A DNA stretch of 37,351 bases from JBLHGU01 sp047615875 (GTDB lineage: Bacteria; Pseudomonadota; Gammaproteobacteria; Arenicellales; CAJQKF01). The notes beneath the pieces are model-generated. The model was given only the letters and a program-made list of their open reading frames with translations. It was not told where the DNA came from and made no database searches. Positions 6,311-14,695 of the stretch are shown here, piece after piece; the stretch's first letter is position 1; each line of letters opens with the position of its first letter. The stretch lies in contig JBLHGU010000034.1 of assembly GCA_047615875.1 (NCBI GenBank), positions 1 through 37,351 of the forward strand. The letters are read 5' to 3'. The translations under genes and the position numbers were made by a program.

Positions 6311-7971
6311 CCGGCTTTCTCCAGCATTTCTTTGGCATGTGTTCTGGTGTTTTCTGTGATTTCCACCCCGCCAAGCATGCGCGCAATTTCGTCTGTTCGA
6401 CTAGCATGCTCTAGTACCTCCACATTAACGGAGCTGGTGGTCGAGCCCTGCTTGGCAACGCGTAGGTGGTTTTGTCCCTGGCTTGCTACCTGGGGCAAAT
6501 GGGTGACACACAATACCTGTTTTTCGTCAGCCAGATCACGTAGCTTTTGACCGACAATTTCCGCTATGCCGCCGCCTATGCCGACATCTACCTCGTCATA
6601 AACCTGGGTGAGCGCCGAACTGGCCTGATTAGCGACTACATTTATCGCCAGGGCAACTCTGGACAATTCACCGCCAGAGGCGACTTTCGCAACAGGGCCA
6701 GGGTCCTGACCAGGGTTGGTGCTGATTTGAAACTCGACTGACTCCGTGCCCCATGCGGCGCGTTGATCACCTTTATTATCTATCAATGTTACCTGAAAAT
6801 TCGCAGCAGTAAGAGATAGCTCGCGTAGTTGTTGGGTGACACTCGTGGCCAGCTTTTCTGCCGATTTTTGGCGTTTTGAGCGTATACGCGCTGCACATTT
6901 GTCGTACTCGCCAACAGCTGCATCGAGTTCCTGTTGCAGCTTCTCAATAGCTTCATCATCAGCACACAGACTCTCTAGTCGGCTTGTGCATTGCTCAAGA
7001 AACTCGGGTAATTTATCCACATCAACCTGATATTTTCTGGAGGCGCTGTGTAGCTTGCTCATTCGCTCGTCCAGCTCTTGAAGTCGACGTGGGTCAAATT
7101 CGTATCCATCAAGCATATGCCTGAGGTCATTGGAAAGCTCATTCAACTGAATGGAGGTTTCTTGTAGTTGGCTGGTTAGAGGTTTTAGTTTTATATCATG
7201 CTGGGTTAGCGATCCCAAGTCCTGTGTGTGGCGATCCAGGCGCTGCAATACATTGTGGTCGGAATCAAATAGATCATCTACTATGCCGCTGATGCCAGAA
7301 ATTAAATCCTGTCCGTGGGCTAACTTGTCATGTTCCTGCTGTATCGAAAGCATTTCACCGGCTTGTGGAGCCAGTTCTTCTAGTTCGCTAATTTGAAATT
7401 CCAGCAATTGTGCTTCGCCACGATCCTCTTTTGATTGATTGCTAACGCGATGCAAGCGGGTTTGTAGTTGTTGCATGTTTTGGTGGATACCTGCTAATTT
7501 TGCAATGTCCTGTTTTAACCCAGCAAAAGCATCCAGTGCCTGGCGTTGAACCGAACCCTGTAATAATTTTTGATGAGCGTGTTGGCCGTGGATGTCCACC
7601 AACAACAAGCCCAATTCCCGAAGTTTCTGGATAGGGCAGCTATGACCGTTTATGAAGCCACGTGAGGAGCTATTTCTGCTTAGAATTCGGCGAACAATGC
7701 ACTCATTTTCAGAATGCCAGTCATGATCCATCAGCCATCCATGTGCCGGATGATTTAAAGGCAGAGTGAAAACAGCCTCAATTTCGGCTTTGTCGGATCC
7801 TTTAGCAATGGTGTCTGGATTAGCTCGGTCACCTAGAATCAGGCCCAGCGCGTCAACAATCAGGGATTTACCCGCACCGGTCTCGCCGGTTAAAACGGTA
7901 AAGCCAGGCTGAAGCTCAAGCTCAACGACATCCGCCAGCTTGAAATTTCGGACACATATAAAAGACAGCAT
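6307..7971 (-). CDS. recN: DNA repair protein RecN
   Basis: RecN is an SMC-like ATPase acting in double-strand break repair. The 554 residues match the E. coli length. The N-terminal head has Walker A GETGAGKSLIVDAL near residue 30 and NGHSC/ VDIHGQHAHQKLL (Q-loop region). The middle is a long coiled coil, shorter than in true SMC proteins. The C-terminal head has the ABC signature VASGGELSRVALAI and the Walker B IQ-type stretch TQVYDEVDVGIGG, then VTHLPQVAS. It lies seven bases after nadK and overlaps the acetyltransferase gene. I found no convincing LexA box before it, so SOS control is not shown here. Confidence 0.97.
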   Translation of the reverse strand: MLSFICVRNFKLADVVELELQPGFTVLTGETGAGKSLIVDALGLILGDRANPDTIAKGSDKAEIEAVFTLPLNHPAHGWLMDHDWHSENECIVRRILSRNSSSRGFINGHSCPIQKLRELGLLLVDIHGQHAHQKLLQGSVQRQALDAFAGLKQDIAKLAGIHQNMQQLQTRLHRVSNQSKEDRGEAQLLEFQISELEELAPQAGEMLSIQQEHDKLAHGQDLISGISGIVDDLFDSDHNVLQRLDRHTQDLGSLTQHDIKLKPLTSQLQETSIQLNELSNDLRHMLDGYEFDPRRLQELDERMSKLHSASRKYQVDVDKLPEFLEQCTSRLESLCADDEAIEKLQQELDAAVGEYDKCAARIRSKRQKSAEKLATSVTQQLRELSLTAANFQVTLIDNKGDQRAAWGTESVEFQISTNPGQDPGPVAKVASGGELSRVALAINVVANQASSALTQVYDEVDVGIGGGIAEIVGQKLRDLADEKQVLCVTHLPQVASQGQNHLRVAKQGSTTSSVNVEVLEHASRTDEIARMLGGVEITENTRTHAKEMLEKAG

Positions 7972-7978
7972 GGCTAAC

Positions 7979-8842
7979 CTATCCCGCCCAACCTAGTTTG
8001 GAACGCAGGGCGGAGAAATGATTGTGACTGCAAGCTCTGATTAAGTTGGCCTGTCCCTGACTACGTGAAATGATAATTTTGTCATCAGGTGCAAGGGTGT
8101 GCCACAACGAGCCGTCAAGAAATACCTCAGCATTAGCACCGGCAGTTTCGGTTATTTTAAGAAATATTATGCTGTCGTCTGTGAGTACGATAGGACGATG
8201 ACTCAACGTATGAGGGCTTAGCGGGACTACATTGATTGCAGGAAGGGTTGGATGAAGAATCGGACCGCCGGCGGAAAGGGCATAGGCTGTAGAGCCTGTG
8301 GGAGTTGAAATGATTACGCCATCTCCCCGAGTGGTCCCTACATAGTCATCGTTAACACGCAGTTCATATTCTATTAGTCGGCCAGACCCACCCTTTGCGA
8401 CGACTATGTCATTTAGGGCGATATCGGTATGCGGCACGCCGTCTCCGTGGGGCAGTGAAGCACTCAGCAATAGTCGATTTTCACTGTAGTACTCACCTGC
8501 CAGAATCTCATCTATTTCAAGCTGCATGTTATCTGCAGATATATCCGTCAGAAAGCCCAGGCGGCCCAGGTTTACGCCTACCAGGGGTATGTTGTAAGTA
8601 GAAAAGTTTCGTGCCAGATGCAACATTGTGCCATCACCACCAATGGCAATGCCAAGTTCAATCTCATTTTGAATGCGTTCGGCGGTAGTAGCGAAATTCG
8701 CTGCCGAGAGATCGAAACATGGTTCAGATTCTGGCCAGACCCGGCGACCAGACTGCTCCAGATGAGCACGCAATTTACGGATGGTCTTGGTTACCCGTGG
8801 ATCGTCCTTTAATGCAAACAATCCGATATTCCTGAAATTCAT
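7979..8842 (-). CDS. nadK: NAD kinase
   Basis: NAD kinase phosphorylates NAD to NADP. The start is the ATG at 8842, preceded by AAGGTGG; an upstream TTG at 8881 would add 13 residues without family support. The resulting 287 residues begin MNFRNIGLFALKDDPRV as in proteobacterial NadK. Motifs in order are AIGGDGTMLHLAR (the GGDG ATP/NAD site), GVNLGRLGFLTDI, ALNDIVVAKG (NE/D motif) and TPTGSTAYALSAGGPILHP. It is the first gene of nadK-recN-GNAT(-bamE), divergent from hrcA; nadK-recN-bamE adjacency is also seen in E. coli. Confidence 0.97.
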   Translation of the reverse strand: MNFRNIGLFALKDDPRVTKTIRKLRAHLEQSGRRVWPESEPCFDLSAANFATTAERIQNEIELGIAIGGDGTMLHLARNFSTYNIPLVGVNLGRLGFLTDISADNMQLEIDEILAGEYYSENRLLLSASLPHGDGVPHTDIALNDIVVAKGGSGRLIEYELRVNDDYVGTTRGDGVIISTPTGSTAYALSAGGPILHPTLPAINVVPLSPHTLSHRPIVLTDDSIIFLKITETAGANAEVFLDGSLWHTLAPDDKIIISRSQGQANLIRACSHNHFSALRSKLGWAG

Positions 8843-8861
8843 GGCCACCTTGTGATGAGAG

Positions 8862-8876
8862 TGTTGTGGAACAACA
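8862..8876. repeat. Perfect inverted repeat in the nadK leader
   Basis: TGTTGT and ACAACA are separated by GGA, 20 bases upstream of the nadK ATG in the nadK/hrcA divergent region. It could be an operator or a short hairpin in the leader. No regulator is known to me for this sequence. Confidence 0.35.
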
Positions 8877-8980
8877 GCCAATTGTGTCAGTGAAATGGTA
8901 ATACACGCAAGCCTCTCTGCGATTACTATCTAATTAACGTCGCAATGAAATAAAACTCAACGCCGAAGTGAAAAAAACGG

Positions 8981-8989
8981 TGGTATGAT
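8981..8989 (+). promoter_or_regulatory. Possible extended -10 promoter of hrcA
   Basis: TGGTATGAT fits TG-N-TATAAT with one mismatch and lies 42 bases before the hrcA start. The -35 position has no good match. No CIRCE inverted repeat (TTAGCACTC/GAGTGCTAA) is present in 8843-9030. Confidence 0.35.
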
Positions 8990-9030
8990 CGAATTAACGC
9001 AGCTCTCGATGTCCTGGCCACAGAAATCTC

Positions 9031-10086
9031 GTGACACAACCTCAGAATTTACAACTTGCCCAACGCGCTGAAGTATTACTCAATGCATTAATCAGGCGCT
9101 ATGTTACTGACGGGCAACCGGTTGGTTCCAGGACTTTATCTCGTGAATCGTCATTGGATCTGAGCCCGGCGACAATCCGCAACGTCATGGCAGATTTGGA
9201 AGACCTGGGCTTAATTACTTCACCACACACTTCATCCGGCAGAATTCCTACTCAGCAAGGCTATCGATTTTTTGTTGATTCCATCATGAAAGTCCGTCCG
9301 CTCAAAGAAGGGCTGCTAAACGATATCCGTGAGCAACTGGATAGTCATAATGGGCGTGAAGAAGTGCTGCAAAACGCCACCCAAATGTTGTCGCAGATTA
9401 CCCAGTTCGCCGGCGTTATTATGCCGACCAAACAACGAAATCTACAGTTACGGCAGGTGGAATTTCTTGGCTTGTCCGGTAATCGGATACTCTCAATATT
9501 GGTTACAAACGATGGCCATGTTGAAAATCGCGTTCTCAATACTGCAAAAGCCTATACCGAAAGTGAGCTTGTAGAAGCGGCAAATTGTTTTAACAATGCT
9601 TTTAGTGGTAAGTCACTATCTGATGTGCGTGAAAAATTACTCACAGATTTAAAAGCGGACAATCAGGAAGCAGATCGAATAATGCGCACTGCAGTCACTA
9701 TGGTTCAGGATTTATTTGATACCAATGGTGAACACGCGGATGATGTAGTCGTACGTGGTGAAACTAACCTGATGGGTGTGCCAGAGTTCACCGAAGTCGG
9801 TAAGCTAAAGAGTATTTTTGAAACCTTTCGTACCAAACATAACCTGCTGGATCTAATGGAACGCAGTATTCGTGGCGACGGCATTCAGATATTTATTGGT
9901 GACGAGTCGGGTTACGAAGCCTTTACAGACTGTAGTGTTATAACGGCTCCTTACAATATGGAAGGTGAGGGCGTCGGTGTGATTGGTGTGATCGGCCCAA
10001 CTCGCATGGCGTATGAAGACATTGTACCTGTGGTAGATATTACAGCCCGACTAATTGGCAACGTTCTTAGTCACGCCGAGTCCTGA
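9031..10086 (+). CDS. hrcA: Heat-inducible transcription repressor HrcA
   Basis: HrcA represses chaperone genes by binding CIRCE operators and depends on GroEL for folding. The 351-residue protein starts at GTG and has the N-terminal winged helix AEVLLNALIRRYVTDGQPVGSRTLS, then LSPATIRNVMADLEDLGLITSPHTSSGRIPTQQGYRFFVDS. The middle domain contains FAGVIMPTK and RQVEFLGLSGNRILSILVT, and the end GEGVGVIGVIGPTRMAYEDIVPVVDITARLIG is conserved. It is followed by grpE-dnaK-dnaJ as in many bacteria, with one extra gene between. I see no CIRCE element near hrcA, grpE, dnaK or dnaJ, so its target may lie elsewhere (groESL is outside the window). Enteric bacteria lack HrcA. Confidence 0.97.
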   Translation: MTQPQNLQLAQRAEVLLNALIRRYVTDGQPVGSRTLSRESSLDLSPATIRNVMADLEDLGLITSPHTSSGRIPTQQGYRFFVDSIMKVRPLKEGLLNDIREQLDSHNGREEVLQNATQMLSQITQFAGVIMPTKQRNLQLRQVEFLGLSGNRILSILVTNDGHVENRVLNTAKAYTESELVEAANCFNNAFSGKSLSDVREKLLTDLKADNQEADRIMRTAVTMVQDLFDTNGEHADDVVVRGETNLMGVPEFTEVGKLKSIFETFRTKHNLLDLMERSIRGDGIQIFIGDESGYEAFTDCSVITAPYNMEGEGVGVIGVIGPTRMAYEDIVPVVDITARLIGNVLSHAES

Positions 10087-10212
10087 GCTAAAGTCTCCAG
10101 TCAGGCAAGTTCGCAAGGTCTAACCAGAGCGCTTTGGTGACTAGTATTAGTTGCTAAATAAGCTGATCACATTACACAGTTTGTTCTTCACAATTCTCAA
10201 ATAAATATCTTC

Positions 10213-10659
10213 ATGAAAAATATTCGACTCGCAGCTCTGGCATGGTGCCTGATTATTGGTTTCCCCTTATCCGTGGGTGCAGATCATGTATTGGAAGGTG
10301 AGCAATATGGACATGAGTGGCGCAGCCTGAAACTCGAGGGGCTGAATTTGCATCGTCTCGCAGTTCCCGGTGGCTGGTTAGTCCGTGAGGGGCTGGGGAA
10401 GTTCTTCGGGTTTGCAACTGATACCCAAACTCGAGTGATGGTATTTGTGCCTGATTATGAGCATAGTTGGTTGAGCAAGGAGAGTAAAAAAGGCAAGTGG
10501 AGAACGCTCAAAATGGATGGCTTAAACTTATATCGATTGAGAACTCCCTATGGCTGGCTGGTGCGCGAAGGGATTGGCAAATTGGGAGCAGATAATCAGA
10601 CACGCATGATGTTGCATTTAGAAGATCCCACTCACTCGTGGCGGGTCAAGCCAAAATAG
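10213..10659 (+). CDS. Small secreted protein of two tandem repeats, unknown function
   Basis: I do not recognise this 148-residue protein. It begins with a signal peptide (MKNIRLAALAWCLIIGFPLS, then VGA before DHVLEG), so it should be exported. The mature part is two copies of a roughly 50-residue unit. Copy 1 (about 36-86) runs from WRSLKLEGLNLHRL through GWLVREGLGKFFG to TQTRVMVFVPDYEHSW; copy 2 (about 96-143) runs from WRTLKMDGLNLYRL through GWLVREGIGKLG to NQTRMMLHLEDPTHSW. Both copies keep the same Trp, Gly, Arg-Glu-Gly and Thr-Arg positions and contain no cysteines. It lies between hrcA and grpE on the same strand, with 126 and 169 base gaps, suggesting a separate unit. Its neighbours hint at envelope stress, but that is speculation. 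Confidence 0.8.
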   Translation: MKNIRLAALAWCLIIGFPLSVGADHVLEGEQYGHEWRSLKLEGLNLHRLAVPGGWLVREGLGKFFGFATDTQTRVMVFVPDYEHSWLSKESKKGKWRTLKMDGLNLYRLRTPYGWLVREGIGKLGADNQTRMMLHLEDPTHSWRVKPK

Positions 10660-10759
10660 CTCCATCTGGTAGACCACGGTCCCGGTAGAAAAAAGTGGCT
10701 CGTTGGCCAATCTCATAGATGGTTTCTCTGTAGATAGAGTCAAAAACCCGTGTCTTAGA

Positions 10760-10788
10760 GTTGAAATTTTCCCCTGTCGTCCCCACAA
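10760..10788 (+). promoter_or_regulatory. Sigma-32-like heat-shock promoter before grpE
   Basis: GTTGAAA (10760-10766), a 14-base spacer and CCCCACAA (10781-10788) fit the heat-shock consensus CTTGAAA-N11-16-CCCCATNT well. The start would lie about 30 bases before the grpE ATG at 10829. Location and match together make this one of the better-supported regulatory sites here. Confidence 0.75.
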
Positions 10789-10828
10789 TCCGCGCTCATA
10801 TTCAATCACATAAGTTTGGAGACAATGC

Positions 10829-11428
10829 ATGGGCGCGTCCGAGGACAAGCTTGACGATAAAGTACTGGACGAAGTTCAGGAAAGCGGCAATGAAGATTCT
10901 GATTCCGATTCTGCGTCAACCGAATTTGAAGCGACGGACTCTGTTGCTGATGAAGGTGCGCTGGACGAGTTAGAACAGGCCAGACAAGACGCAGGGGAAG
11001 CTCGCGATCAGGCCTTGCGAGCAGTTGCAGAGATGGAGAATGTACGTCGCCGGTCTGAACAGGAAATAGGCAAAGCGCGAAAATTTGCTGTTGAGGCTTT
11101 TGCGACTGAGTTACTGCAGGTTAAAGATAGCCTGGATTTGGCTGCCAATGTTAGCCTCGACGACAGCCAGGACGATGTAGTAAAGGGCATGGCTGAAGGA
11201 TTGTCTCTAACACTTAAGCAATTGGATGGCGTGTTCGAGAAATTTGGTATTCAAACGGTTTCTCCAGCCGCAGGTGACAAGCTTAATCCAGAGCTACACC
11301 AGGCTATGGTGTTACAGCCCTCTACTGACGTAGAACCAAACCATATTCTTAACGTAGTTCAGAAAGGTTACACCTTAAATGACCGATTATTACGCGCTGC
11401 GATGGTAATTGTGGCCAAGGTGCCTTGA
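10829..11428 (+). CDS. grpE: Nucleotide exchange factor GrpE
   Basis: GrpE releases ADP from DnaK. The 199-residue protein has an acidic, low-complexity N-terminus (about 60 residues rich in Glu, Asp and Ser) and then the long dimerisation helix ARQDAGEARDQALRAVAEME followed by NVRRRSEQEIGKARKFAVEAFATELLQVKDSLD. The C-terminal beta domain has GIQTVSPAAGDKLNPELHQAM and the conserved end VVQKGYTLNDRLLRAAMVIVAK. The start at ATG 10829 has GGAG nine bases upstream. It is followed by dnaK after 66 bases. Confidence 0.97.
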   Translation: MGASEDKLDDKVLDEVQESGNEDSDSDSASTEFEATDSVADEGALDELEQARQDAGEARDQALRAVAEMENVRRRSEQEIGKARKFAVEAFATELLQVKDSLDLAANVSLDDSQDDVVKGMAEGLSLTLKQLDGVFEKFGIQTVSPAAGDKLNPELHQAMVLQPSTDVEPNHILNVVQKGYTLNDRLLRAAMVIVAKVP

Positions 11429-11451
11429 TTTCAAAACTCTAAACCCCACTT
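11424..11451 (+). promoter_or_regulatory. Second sigma-32-like promoter, before dnaK
   Basis: CTTGATT (11424-11430), a 13-base spacer and CCCCACTT (11444-11451) again resemble the heat-shock consensus. The -35 overlaps the grpE stop codon. It would let dnaK be expressed above grpE, which fits the higher need for DnaK. Confidence 0.6.
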
Positions 11452-11494
11452 TTAGCGCAGTTTTACAGATATTAATTTAAAGAGGATATCCCGG

Positions 11495-13420
11495 ATGGCA
11501 AGAATTATTGGTATAGACCTGGGCACCACCAACTCCTGTGTAGCAGTGATGGATGGTAAAAGCCCAAAAATCATTGAAAACAGTGAAGGTGATCGCACGA
11601 CCCCTTCAGTGGTTGCATTCAGTGATGATGGTGAAGTTTTGGTTGGTCAGGCCGCCAAACGTCAATCGGTTACCAACCCCCACAACACCCTGTTCGCAGT
11701 TAAGCGCCTGATTGGGCGAAAATTTGACGATGAGTTAGTGCAGCGTGATATGTCCATTATGCCTTACAAAATTGTCAAGGCAGGAAATGGTGATGCATGG
11801 GTTGACGTTAATGGTGAGCAAATGGCTCCACCTGAAGTAGCTGCTCGAATTTTGCAGAAAATGAAGAAAACTGCTGAAGATTACTTGGGCGAAACGATTA
11901 CCGAAGCAGTAATTACTGTTCCTGCGTATTTTAATGACTCTCAGCGTCAGGCAACTAAAGACGCCGGCAAAATTGCCGGGCTGGAAGTTAAGCGAATTAT
12001 TAATGAGCCAACTGCTGCAGCGTTGGCTTATGGTATGGAGAAACAGCAGGGTGATCGCACCATTGCAGTGTATGACCTGGGTGGTGGTACTTTCGATATT
12101 TCTATTATTGAAATAGCTGAAGTTGATGGTGAGCATCAATTTGAAGTGTTATCTACCAATGGCGATACATTTCTAGGTGGTGAGGATTTCGATCGTCGAT
12201 TAATTGACTATTTAGCTGACGAGTTTCAGAAAGCCAATAGCATGAATTTGCGCGGTGACCCGCTTGCCATGCAGCGTCTTAAAGAAGCTGCGGAAAAAGC
12301 CAAGATCGAGCTTTCATCTAGTACTCAAACTGAAGTTAACCTGCCTTATATCACGGCTGATGCAACTGGTCCTAAGCACCTTAATCTAAAAATGAGCCGT
12401 GCAAAGCTGGAGTCTCTGGTAGATGATTTGGTACAGCGTACTGTGGGACCCTGCAAGACAGCATTAAAAGATGCTGGATTGTCCGCTTCTGATATCAATG
12501 ACATTATTTTGGTTGGTGGTCAAACCCGTATGCCTAAAGTCGGCGAAGTGGTAAAAGACTTCTTTGGGCAGGAACCCCGTCGTGATATTAATCCTGACGA
12601 AGCAGTTGCCATGGGTGCTGCGATTCAGGGTGGTGTATTGGGTGGTGACGTAAAAGATGTTCTTCTGCTTGACGTAACACCACTTTCCCTGGGTATCGAA
12701 ACTCTGGGTGGTGTGATGACGAAGTTAATCGATAAGAACACTACGATCCCGACCAAGGCACAACAGGTATTTTCTACCGCTGATGATAATCAAACCGCGG
12801 TTACTGTACATGTTGTACAGGGCGAGCGCGAAATGGCGCAGCATAATAAGTCGTTAGGTCGTTTTGATTTGTCCGATATTCCTCCTGCAGCACGTGGAAT
12901 GCCCCAGATCGAGGTCAGTTTTGACATTGATGCTAATGGTATTCTTAATGTGTCTGCTAAAGATAAAGCGACTGGCAAAGAGAACAAGATTGTTATTAAA
13001 TCTAGTTCCGGTCTGAGCGATGATGAAATCGAACGCATGGTTAGCGACGCAGAACAGCATGCTGAGGAAGATCGTAAGGCCAAAGAACTGGTTGAAGCGC
13101 GCAATCAGGCCGAGTCGCTGATGCATAGTGTGCAGAAAACTCTGGCTGAAGCGGGTGACAAGGTAGAGGAAGCTGATAAGAATAATATTGAATCAGCTAT
13201 CGCGGCTCTGGAAGAAGCCAATAAGTCCGATGATGTAGAGGATATAAAGGCTAAAACCACCGCTCTTGGCGAAGCCAGTCATAAACTTGCCGAGCAAATG
13301 TATCAGCAGGCTGATGCTGGTGCTGCAGATGCTGGCGGTGAAGGGGCCTCTGACGCTGCGGATGACGATGTTGTCGACGCGGAGTTTGAAGAAGTGAAGG
13401 ATAAGAAGGATAATTCCTGA
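11495..13420 (+). CDS. dnaK: Chaperone DnaK (Hsp70)
   Basis: DnaK binds exposed hydrophobic segments in an ATP-controlled cycle with DnaJ and GrpE. The 641 residues match the family. Landmarks: phosphate 1 loop IIGIDLGTTNSCVAVMDG, VITVPAYFNDSQRQATKDAG, INEPTAAALAYG, phosphate 2 loop VYDLGGGTFDISIIE, ILVGGQTRMPKV with DINPDEAVAMGAAIQGG, the linker VLLLDVTPLSLGIET, then the substrate-binding domain and a helical lid. It ends with the DDVVDAEFEEVKD tail typical of proteobacterial DnaK. AGAGGA lies before the ATG. It is flanked by grpE and dnaJ. Confidence 0.99.
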   Translation: MARIIGIDLGTTNSCVAVMDGKSPKIIENSEGDRTTPSVVAFSDDGEVLVGQAAKRQSVTNPHNTLFAVKRLIGRKFDDELVQRDMSIMPYKIVKAGNGDAWVDVNGEQMAPPEVAARILQKMKKTAEDYLGETITEAVITVPAYFNDSQRQATKDAGKIAGLEVKRIINEPTAAALAYGMEKQQGDRTIAVYDLGGGTFDISIIEIAEVDGEHQFEVLSTNGDTFLGGEDFDRRLIDYLADEFQKANSMNLRGDPLAMQRLKEAAEKAKIELSSSTQTEVNLPYITADATGPKHLNLKMSRAKLESLVDDLVQRTVGPCKTALKDAGLSASDINDIILVGGQTRMPKVGEVVKDFFGQEPRRDINPDEAVAMGAAIQGGVLGGDVKDVLLLDVTPLSLGIETLGGVMTKLIDKNTTIPTKAQQVFSTADDNQTAVTVHVVQGEREMAQHNKSLGRFDLSDIPPAARGMPQIEVSFDIDANGILNVSAKDKATGKENKIVIKSSSGLSDDEIERMVSDAEQHAEEDRKAKELVEARNQAESLMHSVQKTLAEAGDKVEEADKNNIESAIAALEEANKSDDVEDIKAKTTALGEASHKLAEQMYQQADAGAADAGGEGASDAADDDVVDAEFEEVKDKKDNS

Positions 13421-13472
13421 CCTTGCCCTGGTCGGTCGACTGTTGAAGTGGACCGGCAAAGGATGTTTAGCG

Positions 13473-13509
13473 AACAGGCCCCTGATTCAGGCGGCCTGTT
13501 TGTTTGTTT
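13473..13509 (+). terminator. Terminator-like hairpin between dnaK and dnaJ
   Basis: AACAGGCC (13473-13480) pairs with GGCCTGTT (13493-13500), with CCTGA and TCAGG able to extend the stem in the loop. It is followed by TGTTTGTTT. It lies 50 bases after dnaK and 30 before dnaJ, so it probably attenuates read-through and lowers DnaJ relative to DnaK. Confidence 0.65.
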
Positions 13510-13540
13510 AAGAACCACGGAAAATTAAGTCTCCAATATC

Positions 13541-14668
13541 ATGTCTAAACGGGATTATTACGAAGTTCTTGGCGTATCTCGCGATGCGTCTGATGGCGAT
13601 CTCAAAAAAGCCTATCGCAGACAGGCGATGAAATATCATCCAGACCGAAACAGCGATGATGAAGAGGCGGAACATAAGTTTAAGGAGGCTAAAGAAGCCT
13701 TCGAAATACTTTCCAATGCGCAAAAACGTACAGCCTATGACCAATTTGGTCATGCCGGTGTAGATCCCAGTATGGGCGCCTCGCCTGGTGGTGGCGGTGC
13801 CGGCTTTGGTGATATTTTTGGTGATATCTTCGGTGACATTTTTGGCGGCGGTAGCAGTGGTCGTCGAGGACCTGGTCGTGGCTCTGATTTACGAATCCAG
13901 CTGGACTTGTCTTTAGAAGAGTCAGTTCGCGGCATTGAAAGAGAAATCCAGGTGCCAACAGCCGTTAATTGCGATACCTGTTCAGGTGCCGGTGCAAAGC
14001 CTGGCACAAAGCCCAAACAGTGCGATACCTGTGGTGGGGTCGGACAAGTGCGTATGCAGCAAGGGTTTTTCTCTATCCAGCAGACTTGTCCCCATTGCCA
14101 TGGCAATGGCTCGGTTATCGCAGAGCCATGTGTTGACTGCTCGGGTGCTGGACGGGTACGAAAAAATAAAACATTATCGGTTAAAATACCAGCCGGTATC
14201 GACGAAGGAGATCAGATTCGTCTTTCCGGTGAAGGGGAAGCTGGCCCTTCCGGCGGTGACAACGGAGATCTATACGTTCAGGTTAAGATACGCCCACATC
14301 CAATTTTTACTCGTGAAGGCGACAATCTGTATTGCGATATGCCAGTCAGTTTTTCCATAGCGACACTGGGTGGAACATTGGAAATCCCAACTCTAGAGGG
14401 AAAGGCATCGTTAAAGGTTCCTGCTGAAACGCAATCAGAAAAAATGTTCAGACTACGCGGCAAGGGTGTGCGTAATGTTCGAAACGGAGCTCAGGGTGAT
14501 TTGTTTTGTCGTATACGTATTGAAACACCTGTCAATTTGAACAAAAAACAAAAAGAATTATTACGCGAGTTTGATGAACTTACGCAATCTGCCGGTGGTA
14601 AACATCGGCCTAAAGAAAGCAATTGGTCAGATAGAATAAAGTCATTTATCGACGATCTTGTGTCCTGA
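13541..14668 (+). CDS. dnaJ: Co-chaperone DnaJ (Hsp40, class I)
   Basis: DnaJ delivers clients to DnaK and stimulates its ATPase. The 375-residue class I protein has a J domain with the HPD motif in KYHPDRNSDDE, a Gly/Phe-rich linker, a zinc domain with four C-x2-C pairs (CDTC, CDTC, CPHC, CVDC) in C-x2-C-x-G-x-G repeats, and C-terminal beta domains (VKIPAGIDEGDQIRL, GDLYVQVKIRPHPIF). The linker contains three tandem GDIF units (FGDIFGDIFGDIFGGG). dnaJ starts after a terminator-like hairpin and is followed after 27 bases by rfbC on the same strand. Confidence 0.98.
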   Translation: MSKRDYYEVLGVSRDASDGDLKKAYRRQAMKYHPDRNSDDEEAEHKFKEAKEAFEILSNAQKRTAYDQFGHAGVDPSMGASPGGGGAGFGDIFGDIFGDIFGGGSSGRRGPGRGSDLRIQLDLSLEESVRGIEREIQVPTAVNCDTCSGAGAKPGTKPKQCDTCGGVGQVRMQQGFFSIQQTCPHCHGNGSVIAEPCVDCSGAGRVRKNKTLSVKIPAGIDEGDQIRLSGEGEAGPSGGDNGDLYVQVKIRPHPIFTREGDNLYCDMPVSFSIATLGGTLEIPTLEGKASLKVPAETQSEKMFRLRGKGVRNVRNGAQGDLFCRIRIETPVNLNKKQKELLREFDELTQSAGGKHRPKESNWSDRIKSFIDDLVS

Positions 14669-14695
14669 TAACCCATTTGACAGGTGATTTAAGTA

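Noticed and set aside
8843..11494. Search for a CIRCE operator of HrcA
   Set aside because: No TTAGCACTC-N9-GAGTGCTAA-like repeat was found upstream of hrcA, the repeat protein, grpE or dnaK.
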